Source: Flavobacteriales bacterium UBA7430 (GTDB taxonomy: Bacteria; Bacteroidota; Bacteroidia; Flavobacteriales; UBA7430). Taken from it: a DNA stretch of 46,016 bases. Position numbers and translations under genes: made by a program. This document shows, in pieces, positions 18,080 to 28,562 of the stretch. How positions within the stretch are numbered: position 1 is the stretch's first letter; each line of letters begins with the position of its first letter. The stretch covers positions 1-46,016 of the forward strand of contig DLQO01000039.1 of the NCBI GenBank assembly GCA_002478765.1, written 5' to 3'. The notes beneath the pieces were generated by a model, which saw only the letters and a list, made by a program, of their open reading frames with translations, made no database searches and was not told where the DNA came from.

Positions 18080-18147
18080 CAATTAATGTTTTTGAGTTTT
18101 CAACTCCTGTTAAGTGTTTTCACCTACACAATGAGTAATTACACCTA

Positions 18148-18179
18148 TTGACTCGTAGCCTATATGAGGCTTACATTTG
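18148..18179 (+). promoter_or_regulatory. Orphan promoter after yqeY
   Basis: TTG (18148-18150), 21 bases, then TACATTTG (18172-18179) is a full match to the Bacteroidota promoter pattern. No coding frame starts downstream; a strong terminator follows 40 bases after it, so it may drive a small RNA. No test is available in the sequence alone. Confidence 0.45.
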
Positions 18180-18184
18180 TCTCA

Positions 18185-18254
18185 TATAATAGTTTTAGTT
18201 AATAGTAATATTTTTGGTAAAGAGTCCTCACTTTTAGTGGGGACTCTTTTTTTA
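18185..18254 (+). ncRNA. Putative small RNA of about 70 bases
   Basis: Between the promoter at 18148-18179 and the terminator at 18219-18254 lies an A/T-rich stretch without a usable reading frame. If the promoter is active, a transcript starting near 18185 would be about 70 bases with a 13-bp 3' hairpin and U tail, the standard form of a bacterial small RNA. The simpler alternative is that this is only the 3' end of the yqeY transcript. I recognise no known RNA family. Confidence 0.3.
18219..18254 (+). terminator. Terminator of the dcw-yqeY transcript (or small RNA)
   Basis: AAAGAGTCCTCAC (18219-18231) pairs with GTGGGGACTCTTT (18237-18249) with one G-U pair, then a run of T. It lies 140 bases after the yqeY stop. 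Confidence 0.85.
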
Positions 18255-18286
18255 ATACACATCAAGTGATTCCGTTATTTGTATCC

Positions 18287-18324
18287 ATAAAAAAAGCCCT
18301 GTTTTTGTACAAAAACAGGGCTTT
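18287..18324 (-). terminator. Terminator of groES-groEL
   Basis: A perfect 32-base palindrome at 18293-18324 (AAAGCCCTGTTTTTGT and its complement) is followed on the minus strand by a run of U, read from the A run at 18287-18295. It lies 19 bases downstream of the groEL stop. Confidence 0.88.
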
Positions 18325-18342
18325 AGTTTGTTTGGAAATCTC

Positions 18343-20270
<1,928 letters not shown>

Positions 20271-20373
20271 GTTACGTCAAATTAAAAAGTTTATATATAA
20301 TTTATTTACAAAAGCAAATACTCAGAAATTGTGCCACTTCTATTTTTCTGTCAATTTGTCCTAAAAGTAGGGT

Positions 20374-20407
20374 AAAAAAAAATGCCAAACGGGTCAGCTT
20401 GGCATTT
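20374..20407 (-). terminator. Terminator of the miaB-secG operon
   Basis: AAATGCCAA (20380-20388) and TTGGCATTT (20399-20407) form a 9-bp stem with a 10-base loop; on the minus strand it is followed by nine or so U. It lies 18 bases beyond the secG stop and separates that operon from groES. Confidence 0.82.
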
Positions 20408-20425
20408 AGATGTTTTGTGTTATGA

Positions 20426-20740
20426 TTACTCTGTTACTTCAGGAGATTCCGTGGGAACGAAGTCTTCTGCGCTATCTTCTACTTGCTCAATAATATTCGA
20501 TTGGCTTTCAATATCAGACCGGTCAATGGCAAAGTTAGAGACAAGTGTCAAAGCAACTAAGGCTAATGCAAGTATCCAGGTACTGTGTTCTAGAAAATCA
20601 GAGGTTTTTTTGACACCCATGAACTGGTTCCCTTCTCCAAATGTGGATGAAAGCCCACCACCTTTTGGGTTTTGAACCAAAATTACTAGTAGCAACAATG
20701 CGCAAGTGATGAGTATTAATATAGAAAACAATCCGTACAT
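20426..20740 (-). CDS. secG: Preprotein translocase subunit SecG
   Basis: A 104-residue protein with two membrane helices (about 3-21 and 52-70) around the conserved cytoplasmic loop VQNPKGGGLSSTFG, followed by QFMGVKKTSDFLEHSTW, the Bacteroidota form of the SecG loop. An acidic tail of about 30 residues (DIESQSNII to the end) is exposed. SecG stimulates SecYEG-driven export at the inner membrane. It follows the upstream gene by two bases and is last in the operon. Confidence 0.93.
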   Translation of the reverse strand: MYGLFSILILITCALLLLVILVQNPKGGGLSSTFGEGNQFMGVKKTSDFLEHSTWILALALVALTLVSNFAIDRSDIESQSNIIEQVEDSAEDFVPTESPEVTE

Positions 20741-20742
20741 AT

Positions 20743-21426
20743 CTATGAGTTTATTTGTTTAATGGCTTTAATTTGGTTTGCAAATAAACCACTTTTTTGT
20801 GGATATTTCAAACTTAAAATTTCGTAGGCTGTAATGGCCTTATCCAAGTGTCCTTGTTCGAGGTAAACTTTCGCCAAAGTTTCTGTCATTAGGCTGTTGT
20901 TTTCTGTTAAACTTTCTTTGGCTACTTGGTTTGGAGAGAAAAATTCTTTTTTTGGACGTTCTTTCTTTTTTGACTCCTGGATGAATTCAACAATTTTATT
21001 TGTTTTCTCTATCGGTTTGAGGACGCCCTTTTTCTCCGGTTTAAAACTTCTATCGATGGGTTCAAATCGGGTGATTTTCAGCCATTCGTTGAAGGAGTGC
21101 TTCTCCTCTTTATTAAATTCTAGGGGTTTGCCAATTTCCAGTTTCACTTCTGCTTCTTCGGGTGTCAAGCCTTCTTCTTTTTGACGTTGAAATGATTTTT
21201 GAGAAATGTACTCAAAGAGCATGGATCTATTTCCTGAAGTGGCAGCTGTCATCTTCAGTTCCGAGTTGTATGCATCACTATCAGCGTCTTTTAATGCTTT
21301 GAGGCGCAGTTTGTGGATTGAAGCGCAATAGGGGTATTTTGTGCAGAGTTCATTCAAGCTCGAAAGATCTGCTTTTTTAATGCTTTCGGGTTTCCTAATG
21401 AGTTCTATGAATTGTGTGCTTAACAT
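20743..21426 (-). CDS. Conserved flavobacterial protein with C-terminal TPR-like helices
   Basis: A 227-residue protein of unknown function. The N-terminal part (QFIELIRKPESIKKADL, then LNELCTKYPYCASIHKL) is helical and resembles a conserved protein found beside secG in Flavobacteriia. The middle is charged (PKEF, KKKERPK). The end, TETLAKVYLEQGHLDKAITAYEIL followed by KYPQKSGLFANQI, reads as one tetratricopeptide-like repeat. No signal peptide or membrane helix. It lies one base after lptE and two before secG, so an envelope or secretion-linked role is possible but only from position. Confidence 0.8.
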   Translation of the reverse strand: MLSTQFIELIRKPESIKKADLSSLNELCTKYPYCASIHKLRLKALKDADSDAYNSELKMTAATSGNRSMLFEYISQKSFQRQKEEGLTPEEAEVKLEIGKPLEFNKEEKHSFNEWLKITRFEPIDRSFKPEKKGVLKPIEKTNKIVEFIQESKKKERPKKEFFSPNQVAKESLTENNSLMTETLAKVYLEQGHLDKAITAYEILSLKYPQKSGLFANQIKAIKQINS

Positions 21427-21427
21427 A

Positions 21428-21925
21428 CTACCAATTTACAACGGCTTTATTAAATAAATCTTCAATTAGTTCTGTAATTACTTCATCGAGCAAACGTTCT
21501 TCAATTTGTGAGAGGGTGATGTTACTGTCAAAGTCAGCATAGCGGTTGAAGCTTTGTTCGTAGGATTTATCCGTCTCAATCTTGTTGACGAAACGAATGA
21601 AAATAGTAACGTTCAGTCTGTTTTGATTTGCCTGATCTGCAGAGCTGATGCTGATGGGATTTATTTGATAATCGCTAATGTATCCTTCAAATTGCAGATC
21701 TCCATCAGTCCGTACCAAGTTTAAATCGGTTTGCTGAATCACGAAATCTTGAAGATCATCTGTGAATTTCTGACTTAAGATAGGCTGAACTAGTGTGGCT
21801 TGGTTTTGAAAATAAGCCACAGAAACCGTACGTGCATCCGGATGGATGTCTGCGCCTGTAAAGGTATAAACCCCACAGCTGTAGAAGGTGGCTACGCATG
21901 CAATTAGAAGCTTAATTTTCGTCAT
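21428..21925 (-). CDS. lptE: LPS assembly lipoprotein LptE
   Basis: From ATG 21925 it encodes 165 residues. A lipoprotein signal (KIKLLIACVATFYSC) gives lipid attachment at Cys17, followed by GVYTFTGADIHPDARTVSVA, the motif typical of Bacteroidota LptE. The rest alternates strands and helices as in the LptE fold. LptE plugs and helps assemble the LptD barrel that inserts LPS into the outer membrane; lptD is not in this window. The open frame extends 32 codons upstream into the preceding gene, but the lipobox fixes the start. One base separates it from the sigma-54 activator. Confidence 0.9.
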   Translation of the reverse strand: MTKIKLLIACVATFYSCGVYTFTGADIHPDARTVSVAYFQNQATLVQPILSQKFTDDLQDFVIQQTDLNLVRTDGDLQFEGYISDYQINPISISSADQANQNRLNVTIFIRFVNKIETDKSYEQSFNRYADFDSNITLSQIEERLLDEVITELIEDLFNKAVVNW

Positions 21926-21926
21926 T

Positions 21927-23153
21927 TTACAAATTATATTGTTTAATTTTCCGATAAAGGGTACGCTCAGAGATGCCGAGTTCTGCTGCCGCTCCTTTTC
22001 TTTTACCTCGATGCTTTTCAAGAGCGTTTTTTATCATTTCAATTTCTTTATCTTGAAGTGAAAGTGATTCCTGAGGTTTTATTTCCTGTGCCACAATAGT
22101 TCTTGCCTCAGTTGAAGCGTCTGTGGAGGTAGGGAGTAAGATGGTTTGGCTATGGTTTAATTCATCATATTCCGAATAAATTTCGTTGACTAACTTCTCG
22201 TTGTCTTTTTCAAACTCAACTTCACCCTTTGTTAGTTTATGCGTTAACTTTTTGAGGTCGCTGATGTCTTTTTTCATATCAAAGAGTACCTTATACAGGA
22301 TTTCTCTTTCGGTGTAATCGTTTGATGCAGTCTTACCATCATCGTACAATACAGGTAAAGTCTTTTCAGCGTTGTTGGGCAGATAGTTTTTTAGGGTTAG
22401 GGCGTTAATCATACGACTTTCTTCGACTACGGAAACTTGTTCTGTAACATTTCTCAGTTGTCTGATATTCCCTGGCCATGGGTATACCGATATGAGTTTG
22501 ACCGCTTCTTCATCAAGGCGAACCGATGGCATGTGGTATTTTTCAGCAAAATCCATGGCAAACTTTCGAAAGATCAAATGAATGTCATCTTTTCGATCGC
22601 GAAGCGGGGGAAGATTTACTTGAACGGTATTCAGTCTGTAGAATAAATCTTCTCTAAATTTATTTTTTTGGATTGCCAGTTGCATGTTTACATTGGTTGC
22701 AGCCACGATACGGACATCTGTTTTTTGAGCTTTAGAAGATCCCACTTTAATAAATTCTCCGGTCTCTAAAACACGCAATAAACGTACTTGGGTTGCCAGT
22801 GGCAATTCACCAACTTCATCCAAGAAGATGGTTCCTCCATCTGCCACTTCAAAGTATCCTTTTCGGCTGGCTGTTGCTCCTGTAAAAGAACCTTTTTCAT
22901 GACCAAAAAGCTCACTATCAATAGTCCCCTCCGGAATGGCTCCGCAGTTTACGGCGATATATGGGCCGTGCTTTCGGGCAGATACTTGATGGATGATTTT
23001 TGGAATGACTTCCTTACCCGTACCACTTTCTCCGGAAACCATGACAGAAATATCTGTAGGAGCTACCCGGATGGCTTTAGATATACCACGGTCTAGTTCA
23101 GGTGAAGAACCTATAATTCCAAATCGCTGTTTAATATCTTGTACGGACGTCAT
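21927..23153 (-). CDS. Sigma-54-dependent transcriptional activator without receiver domain
   Basis: A 408-residue AAA+ activator. The ATPase domain starts within 15 residues of the N-terminus: Walker A GESGTGKE (41-48), the sigma-54 contact loop GSFTGA (88-93, a Ser variant of GAFTGA), Walker [13 protein letters not shown], and [13 protein letters not shown] linker of about 110 residues follows, then a Fis-type helix-turn-helix ([20 protein letters not shown]). There is no N-terminal receiver or GAF domain, so it must be controlled by expression, by a partner protein, or be constitutive. It sits between miaB and lptE. Its target promoters cannot be seen here. Confidence 0.93.
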   Translation of the reverse strand: MTSVQDIKQRFGIIGSSPELDRGISKAIRVAPTDISVMVSGESGTGKEVIPKIIHQVSARKHGPYIAVNCGAIPEGTIDSELFGHEKGSFTGATASRKGYFEVADGGTIFLDEVGELPLATQVRLLRVLETGEFIKVGSSKAQKTDVRIVAATNVNMQLAIQKNKFREDLFYRLNTVQVNLPPLRDRKDDIHLIFRKFAMDFAEKYHMPSVRLDEEAVKLISVYPWPGNIRQLRNVTEQVSVVEESRMINALTLKNYLPNNAEKTLPVLYDDGKTASNDYTEREILYKVLFDMKKDISDLKKLTHKLTKGEVEFEKDNEKLVNEIYSEYDELNHSQTILLPTSTDASTEARTIVAQEIKPQESLSLQDKEIEMIKNALEKHRGKRKGAAAELGISERTLYRKIKQYNL

Positions 23154-23175
23154 TTTATAGAATTACGTATTTAAA

Positions 23176-24627
23176 TTAAACATCTACACTTACCCCAATT
23201 AGGGTGGCAGAATTACATTCTGTGATCTTCACATTGACGTAATCTCCTGCCTTATAATTTTTTTTCGGGAATACAGCTACGGAGTTGTGTGTTGTTCTAC
23301 CAAAAAGTTCTTGTTCAGATTTTTTTGATACGCCTTCAACCAAGACTTTAAAGGTTTTGCCAATTTTTGATTGATTGTGTTCCATCGAATGAGCTCTTTG
23401 CTTTTCGATAATTTCAGTCAATCTTCTCGATTTAACATCCTCCGGAACATCATCTTCAAACTGTCGGGCAGCTTTGGTGTTTGGGCGTTCTGAATATTTA
23501 AACATGAATCCGTATTCAAATTTTACGTAATCCATCAAGCTCAGAGTATCCTTGTGTTCTTCTTCTGTTTCTGAGCAGAAACTCGAGATAATGTCTTGTG
23601 AGATGGCGCAGTCTGGTATGATTCTTTTGATGGCGTCAATACGTTGCATGTACCATTCTCGGGTGTACCCCCTGTTCATCATTTCAAGGATTCTTGTATT
23701 TCCAGACTGAACAGGAAGGTGGATGTAGTCGCAAATATTTTCGTATTTCGCCATGGTTTCCAAGACTTGATCTGTCATGTCTTGTGGGTGTGAAGTAGAA
23801 AATCGAATTCTCATTTCAGGACTCACAAGCGCAACTTTTTCCAACAGTTGTGCGAAGTTCACAGAGCTTGCTTGCTGTAGGCTTGAAAGCTTGTTGAAAT
23901 CCATTTTCGCTCCCCCGCCATACCATAAATATGAGTCTACATTTTGACCCAGAAGTGTTATTTCTTTGTATCCTTTTTCATGAAGTTCCTTCACTTCATT
24001 TACGATACTCTCAGTATCTCTGCTTCGCTCTCTACCTCGGGTAAACGGAACAACACAAAAAGTACACATGTTGTCACAGCCTCTCATGATGGATACAAAG
24101 GCAGTAACGCCATTACTGTTGAGGCGAACGGGGCTTATGTCTGCGTATGTTTCTTCTTTGGATAGTTGAACATTAACCGCTTTTTGGCCTTGGTCAACGG
24201 TGGTGATCAAGTTGGGTAAGTCTCGATATGCATCAGGGCCAACCACAATATCAACCAATTTCTCTTCCTCCAGGAATTTTGATTTAAGGCGTTCAGCCAT
24301 GCACCCTAGGACTCCTACGGTCAAGTCTTTTTTGTTTTCTTTGAGTCTTTGAAAAGTCCTCAAGCGCTTGCGAACGGTTTGTTCCGCTTTTTCCCGGATG
24401 GAACAGGTGTTTACGAATATCACATCAGCCTCTTCTATATTTTTAGTGGTATCGAATCCATGCTCTGAGAGTATGGATGCTACAATTTCACTATCGGAAA
24501 AGTTCATCTGGCAGCCATAGCTTTCAATATAAAGCTTTCTTTCGCCCGTTTTTGGGGTTTCAATCACAAGAGCTTCCCCTTGCTTTCCTTCGTCAATAAC
24601 TTTGTTACCTGTATGGTATTGTTCCAT
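23176..24627 (-). CDS. miaB: tRNA-2-methylthio-N6-dimethylallyladenosine synthase MiaB
   Basis: A 483-residue methylthiotransferase. The N-terminal cluster cysteines are Cys39, Cys75 and Cys109 ([23 protein letters not shown]), the radical SAM cluster is CDNMCTFC (Cys184, 188, 191), and a TRAM domain ends the protein ([19 protein letters not shown]). It makes ms2i6A37 next to the anticodon of tRNAs reading U-starting codons. The first 28 residues precede the conserved core and may be a lineage extension. It heads the operon and is preceded by a promoter overlaid with palindromes. Confidence 0.96.
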   Translation of the reverse strand: MEQYHTGNKVIDEGKQGEALVIETPKTGERKLYIESYGCQMNFSDSEIVASILSEHGFDTTKNIEEADVIFVNTCSIREKAEQTVRKRLRTFQRLKENKKDLTVGVLGCMAERLKSKFLEEEKLVDIVVGPDAYRDLPNLITTVDQGQKAVNVQLSKEETYADISPVRLNSNGVTAFVSIMRGCDNMCTFCVVPFTRGRERSRDTESIVNEVKELHEKGYKEITLLGQNVDSYLWYGGGAKMDFNKLSSLQQASSVNFAQLLEKVALVSPEMRIRFSTSHPQDMTDQVLETMAKYENICDYIHLPVQSGNTRILEMMNRGYTREWYMQRIDAIKRIIPDCAISQDIISSFCSETEEEHKDTLSLMDYVKFEYGFMFKYSERPNTKAARQFEDDVPEDVKSRRLTEIIEKQRAHSMEHNQSKIGKTFKVLVEGVSKKSEQELFGRTTHNSVAVFPKKNYKAGDYVNVKITECNSATLIGVSVDV

Positions 24628-24649
24628 CTGTGTTGTTCTTTAATCTCAG

Positions 24650-24686
24650 CAAAATTACAAAATGTAACAGTTCTGACAAACTGTCA
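24650..24686 (-). promoter_or_regulatory. miaB promoter with two overlapping palindromic operators
   Basis: On the minus strand, TTTG (24677-24680), 19 bases, then TAATTTTG (24650-24657) is a good Bacteroidota promoter 22 bases before the miaB ATG. Two 13-bp palindromes overlie it: TTACAAAATGTAA (24655-24667) overlaps the -7 box and TGACAAACTGTCA (24674-24686) contains the -33 box. Both fit TKACA-N3-TGTMA with starts 19 bases apart. The pattern suggests a dimeric repressor; which one is unknown. Confidence 0.55.
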
Positions 24687-24826
24687 TGTAATTTTAGCGT
24701 TTAATTTTTTATTTAGACTGGTTGACTAAATATTTTTTTATGTAAAAAATTCTTTTAATTTATTAAAAGGGGTAGCCAATAACTAGATAATTCACCCACA
24801 ATTAGGAAGATTGATAAAACTTATCA

Positions 24827-24834
24827 TAATTTTG
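24827..24834 (+). promoter_or_regulatory. Possible topA promoter (-7 element)
   Basis: TAATTTTG at 24827-24834 matches TAnnTTTG and ends 21 bases before the topA ATG. The nearest TTG (24811-24813) is only 13 bases upstream, closer than usual, so the -33 part is unsure. Confidence 0.45.
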
Positions 24835-24855
24835 TACCAAATCTGAGAACTAAAT

Positions 24856-27195
24856 ATGGCAAAGAATTTAGTAATTGTAGAGTCGCCTGCTAAGGCAAAA
24901 ACCATCGAGGGATTTCTAGGAAAAGACTTTAAGGTATTGTCGAGCTTTGGCCACATTAGAGATTTATCGCACAAAGATATGGGTGTAGATATTTCAGGAG
25001 GCTTCATTCCAAACTATGAGGTTTCTACAGATAAGAAAGAGACCGTAAAGGCTTTGAAGAAGGAGGTTAAGACCGCAGAGGTTGTATGGCTGGCTACGGA
25101 TGAGGACCGTGAAGGAGAAGCAATAGCATGGCACTTGGCGGAAACTCTAAATCTGGAGAATAAGGAAACCAAACGAATTGTTTTTCATGAGATAACCAAA
25201 ACGGCCATAACAAAGGCCGTTGATAATCCACGGGAAATCGATTACAATTTGGTAAACGCACAACAAGCTCGTAGAGTCTTAGACCGACTTGTTGGTTTTG
25301 AATTGTCGCCAGTTTTATGGAGAAAAGTAAAGCAGGGTTTGTCTGCAGGTCGAGTTCAATCTGTAGCTGTTCGTTTGTTGGTTGAACGGGAGCGGGAGAT
25401 CAACAGTTTCAGTTCCAACGTTTACTATAAAATTGTTGCACAATTTAGCAATGAGAATGGTCAGTCATTCAGGGCTGAAGTTCCGTCTCGGTTGTCTAGT
25501 TTAGAAGAGGCACAAGCCTTCTTAAAGCAGTGTGTTGGTGCTCAGTTTCGTATCGATCAATTGGATAAAAAGTCCGCGACTAAGAGTCCCGCAGCTCCAT
25601 TTACAACCTCAACATTACAACAAGAGGCAGCAAGGAAATTAGGTTTCTCTGTGTCGCAAACCATGACGGTTGCGCAACGTTTGTACGAAGCGGGTAAGAT
25701 CACGTACATGAGAACAGATTCCGTGAATCTTTCCAACGACGCTATGTCGGCAATCAAGCAAGAGATTGTTAACGAATATGGAGCGTCTTACAGCAACCCA
25801 AGAAGCTACTCTACGAAATCTAAGGGTGCTCAAGAGGCTCACGAAGCTATACGACCCACCTATATGCATGAGCGTCAAGTTAGCGACGACTCGGGTCAGC
25901 AGAGGTTGTATGATTTGATTTGGAAGCGAGCTATTGCTTCACAAATGTCCAATGCAAAACTAGAACGAACCACAGTCAAGATAGACCATTCCAATCACGA
26001 AAAGAATTTCGTTGCAAAAGGAGAGGTTATTGTTTTTGATGGGTTTTTAAAAGTATACCTCGAAGGAACGGATGAAGAAGGTGAGGATGAACAAGAGGGT
26101 ATGTTGCCAAAACTTGAGGTTGGGGAAAACGTCGTCTATAAGAAAATGAGCTCAAGAGAGCGTTTTACAAAAGCTCCTGCAAGATTTACCGAAGCCAGTT
26201 TGGTGAAAAAATTAGAAGAGTTGGGGATCGGAAGACCTTCTACCTATGCTCCTACAATTTCTACGGTACAGCGAAGAGGCTATGTCGAGAAAGGTGAGGA
26301 TGAAGGAACACTTCGTTCATACCACTATGTTGAGCTGATTGATTCAGTTGTCAAAACAGATGTTCTTGAAGAAAAAGCGGGATCAAAGAAAGGGAAGCTT
26401 TGCCCCACGGATATTGGTATGGTTGTTAATGATTTCCTAGTATCAAACTTTGATTCGATATTAGATTACCACTTTACGGCAAATGTTGAGATGGAGTTTG
26501 ATGAAATTGCATCTGGAGAAAAGTCATGGAATCAGATGCTTCAAAATTTCTATGGAGATTTTCATGCTAAGGTAGAAGATGTCAAAGAAAATTCTGAACG
26601 AGCAGTAGGCCAACGACTTTTGGGTGTGGATCCCAAGACTGGGATGAATCTTTATGTAAGAATTGGTCGTTACGGTGCCATGGCGCAGTTGGGCGAGGGA
26701 ACTGAGGAAGAGAAGCCAAAGTTTGCAAGTTTAAGAAAAGGACAGTCTATTGAGTCCATTTCTCTCCAAGAGGCGATTGATCTATTTAAACTACCAAGAC
26801 AGGTTGGGCACTTTGAAGAAAAGGTAGTGACGGTAGCCATCGGTAGGTTTGGTCCTTACGTTCGTCACGACAGCAAGTTTGTGTCTTTAGGGGAATACGA
26901 TCCAATGACCATTGAGTTGGATGCTTGTGTTGAGCTTATACAAGCCAAACGAAAGTCCGATGCGGAGAAACACATTCATACCTTTGATGACGAAGAGCCA
27001 AGCATTCAAGTCTTGCACGGAAGATGGGGCCCCTACATCAAAATGGAGAAAAAGAATTACAAGATTCCTAAAGATGTTGAGGCGGAGAGTTTAGATAGAG
27101 CTCAATGTGTTCACATCATAGAAAATCAGCCTAAAAAAACAAGAGGTAAAGTCAAGGCAAAGCCAAAGGCCAAATCGAAAGCGAAGAAAAAATGA
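24856..27195 (+). CDS. topA: DNA topoisomerase I TopA
   Basis: A 779-residue type IA topoisomerase. The TOPRIM domain holds VESPAKAKTIEGFLG at the N-terminus and TDEDREGE (81-88); the active-site tyrosine is Tyr284 in GKITYMRTDS. GIGRPSTYAPTIST is intact. The C-terminus lacks the CxxC zinc ribbons of E. coli TopA and instead has repeated RIGRYGAM / IGRFGPYV / GRWGPYI segments and a Lys-rich tail (KAKPKAKSKAKKK). It relaxes negative supercoils. A terminator follows three bases after the stop. Confidence 0.97.
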   Translation: MAKNLVIVESPAKAKTIEGFLGKDFKVLSSFGHIRDLSHKDMGVDISGGFIPNYEVSTDKKETVKALKKEVKTAEVVWLATDEDREGEAIAWHLAETLNLENKETKRIVFHEITKTAITKAVDNPREIDYNLVNAQQARRVLDRLVGFELSPVLWRKVKQGLSAGRVQSVAVRLLVEREREINSFSSNVYYKIVAQFSNENGQSFRAEVPSRLSSLEEAQAFLKQCVGAQFRIDQLDKKSATKSPAAPFTTSTLQQEAARKLGFSVSQTMTVAQRLYEAGKITYMRTDSVNLSNDAMSAIKQEIVNEYGASYSNPRSYSTKSKGAQEAHEAIRPTYMHERQVSDDSGQQRLYDLIWKRAIASQMSNAKLERTTVKIDHSNHEKNFVAKGEVIVFDGFLKVYLEGTDEEGEDEQEGMLPKLEVGENVVYKKMSSRERFTKAPARFTEASLVKKLEELGIGRPSTYAPTISTVQRRGYVEKGEDEGTLRSYHYVELIDSVVKTDVLEEKAGSKKGKLCPTDIGMVVNDFLVSNFDSILDYHFTANVEMEFDEIASGEKSWNQMLQNFYGDFHAKVEDVKENSERAVGQRLLGVDPKTGMNLYVRIGRYGAMAQLGEGTEEEKPKFASLRKGQSIESISLQEAIDLFKLPRQVGHFEEKVVTVAIGRFGPYVRHDSKFVSLGEYDPMTIELDACVELIQAKRKSDAEKHIHTFDDEEPSIQVLHGRWGPYIKMEKKNYKIPKDVEAESLDRAQCVHIIENQPKKTRGKVKAKPKAKSKAKKK

Positions 27196-27197
27196 TT

Positions 27198-27228
27198 AAA
27201 ATCCTCACCACTGGTGAGGATTTTTTTT
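27198..27228 (+). terminator. topA terminator
   Basis: ATCCTCACC (27201-27209) and GGTGAGGAT (27213-27221) form a perfect 9-bp stem with a 3-base loop, extended by flanking A-T pairs and followed by eight T. Confidence 0.9.
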
Positions 27229-27288
27229 GTCATCACACATTTGTATGGCAAACGTGCACTTCAACACGCATTTTTCTATATTTATCGA

Positions 27289-28413
27289 ATGGAATTAAAA
27301 GAGTATCTAGAAGCTTATCGGCCCGCATCAGAGATTGTGAGTCATGAAAGTGGACGCTTAGGTGGTTTTGTGCATTTTTACAACGAAGACTTTCGAGCAG
27401 AGCTGTTTTCTTATGATGTATTTATTGTTGGGGTTCCGGAAGGTAGAAGGTCTGTAAATAATGAAACTTGTGGGTTAGCCCCGGACAAAATCCGAGAGTC
27501 CCTTTATGATCTGTATCGAGGAGATTGGAGCAGCAGCATCTTAGATTTGGGTAACCTGAGAATTGGCAACGATGTTGATGATACTTATGTTGCCCTAAAA
27601 GAATTGGTAACATTTCTGGTTCAGAAGAAAAAGTGCTTGCTTGTTTTAGGAGGTGGGCATGATCTGATAACCCCTATTTACCGAGGTCATGCATCGTATG
27701 GAAATCTATTGAATTTCGCCTCTTTAGATGCTTATCTTGATTTTCAAGATGGTGATGAACATCATTCTAAATCTTTTTTATCCCCCTTATTAGCTTCTGA
27801 TGATTCTTTGATTTCCCAGTATACCTTGTTGGGCTATCAATCGTACTTATGCTCCCCACAGGAGCTTCAATTACTGGAGCAGATGGATGTAAATCTTTTG
27901 CGCCTGGCGGAGGTAAATGCCGACATTCGAGAAACAGAACCCTGCCTAAGAGGTTTGGATCATTTGAGTGTCGATGTATCGGTCGTGAAATCATCTGAGG
28001 CTCCTGCATCGGAGCATGCATCTCCTAATGGAATTAGTGCAGCCGATCTGTGCGCTATGTTGCGCTATGCTGGAATGAGTCCAGCCTTAAATTCGGTTTT
28101 ACTTTCTGAGCTAAATCCGCTTTTGGACTTGAATAATCAAAGTGCTAAAGCTTTTGCGCAAGCAATTTGGTATTTTTTGGAGGGGTATGAGATGCGAAGT
28201 GACGACTTAGCTGATCAAGAATTGAATAATTTTCAAAAATTTCACGTCAGTTCTGAATGGTCTGATTTGGTGTTTTACAAAAGCAAAGACTCAAGTCGAT
28301 GGTGGGTGCAGTTGCCTTTGAAGGATTCGTTGTTACCTTGTTCATTTTTAGATTATAAAAAGGCTATTGATGGTTTGATTTCAGATCGTATTGTGAGGTA
28401 TCTTAAGTTTTAG
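27289..28413 (+). CDS. Arginase/formimidoylglutamase-fold protein with altered metal site
   Basis: From ATG 27289 it encodes 374 residues of the ureohydrolase fold: VFIVGVPEGRRS, LLVLGGGHDLI (121-125 GGGHD) and LSVDVSVVKSSEAPA. Active ureohydrolases bind two manganese ions through GG(D/G)H, DAHxD and SxDxDxxDP. Here His124, Asp147, Asp151 and Asp229 are kept, but the DAHxD histidine is Tyr149 and the second Asp of DxD is Ser231. Loss of two of six ligands suggests a non-catalytic relative or changed chemistry. An in-frame extension of 25 codons to 27214 overlaps the topA terminator and is rejected. Located between topA and the type IX secretion genes; role unknown. Confidence 0.82.
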   Translation: MELKEYLEAYRPASEIVSHESGRLGGFVHFYNEDFRAELFSYDVFIVGVPEGRRSVNNETCGLAPDKIRESLYDLYRGDWSSSILDLGNLRIGNDVDDTYVALKELVTFLVQKKKCLLVLGGGHDLITPIYRGHASYGNLLNFASLDAYLDFQDGDEHHSKSFLSPLLASDDSLISQYTLLGYQSYLCSPQELQLLEQMDVNLLRLAEVNADIRETEPCLRGLDHLSVDVSVVKSSEAPASEHASPNGISAADLCAMLRYAGMSPALNSVLLSELNPLLDLNNQSAKAFAQAIWYFLEGYEMRSDDLADQELNNFQKFHVSSEWSDLVFYKSKDSSRWWVQLPLKDSLLPCSFLDYKKAIDGLISDRIVRYLKF

Positions 28414-28562
28414 TTTGCCTTTTTTAGCATTTAGAAATGATGATAAAAAGACTTCAATCTTAAAAAAGATATCAAAGGTTGTTGGGGTAAAACATCTAAT
28501 TTTTGTTTTTTTTTCTATCTTTAGCCCTCTCAATTTATGTGAGAGAATGGATAATGCATTGT

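Noticed and set aside
20320..20345. TGGCAC upstream of groES as a sigma-54 promoter
   Set aside because: On the minus strand TGGCAC is not followed by TTGC at the required spacing (CTGA instead), so the -12 element is missing.
20271..20373. CIRCE element for HrcA control of groES
   Set aside because: No TTAGCACTC-N9-GAGTGCTAA-like inverted repeat is present in the leader.
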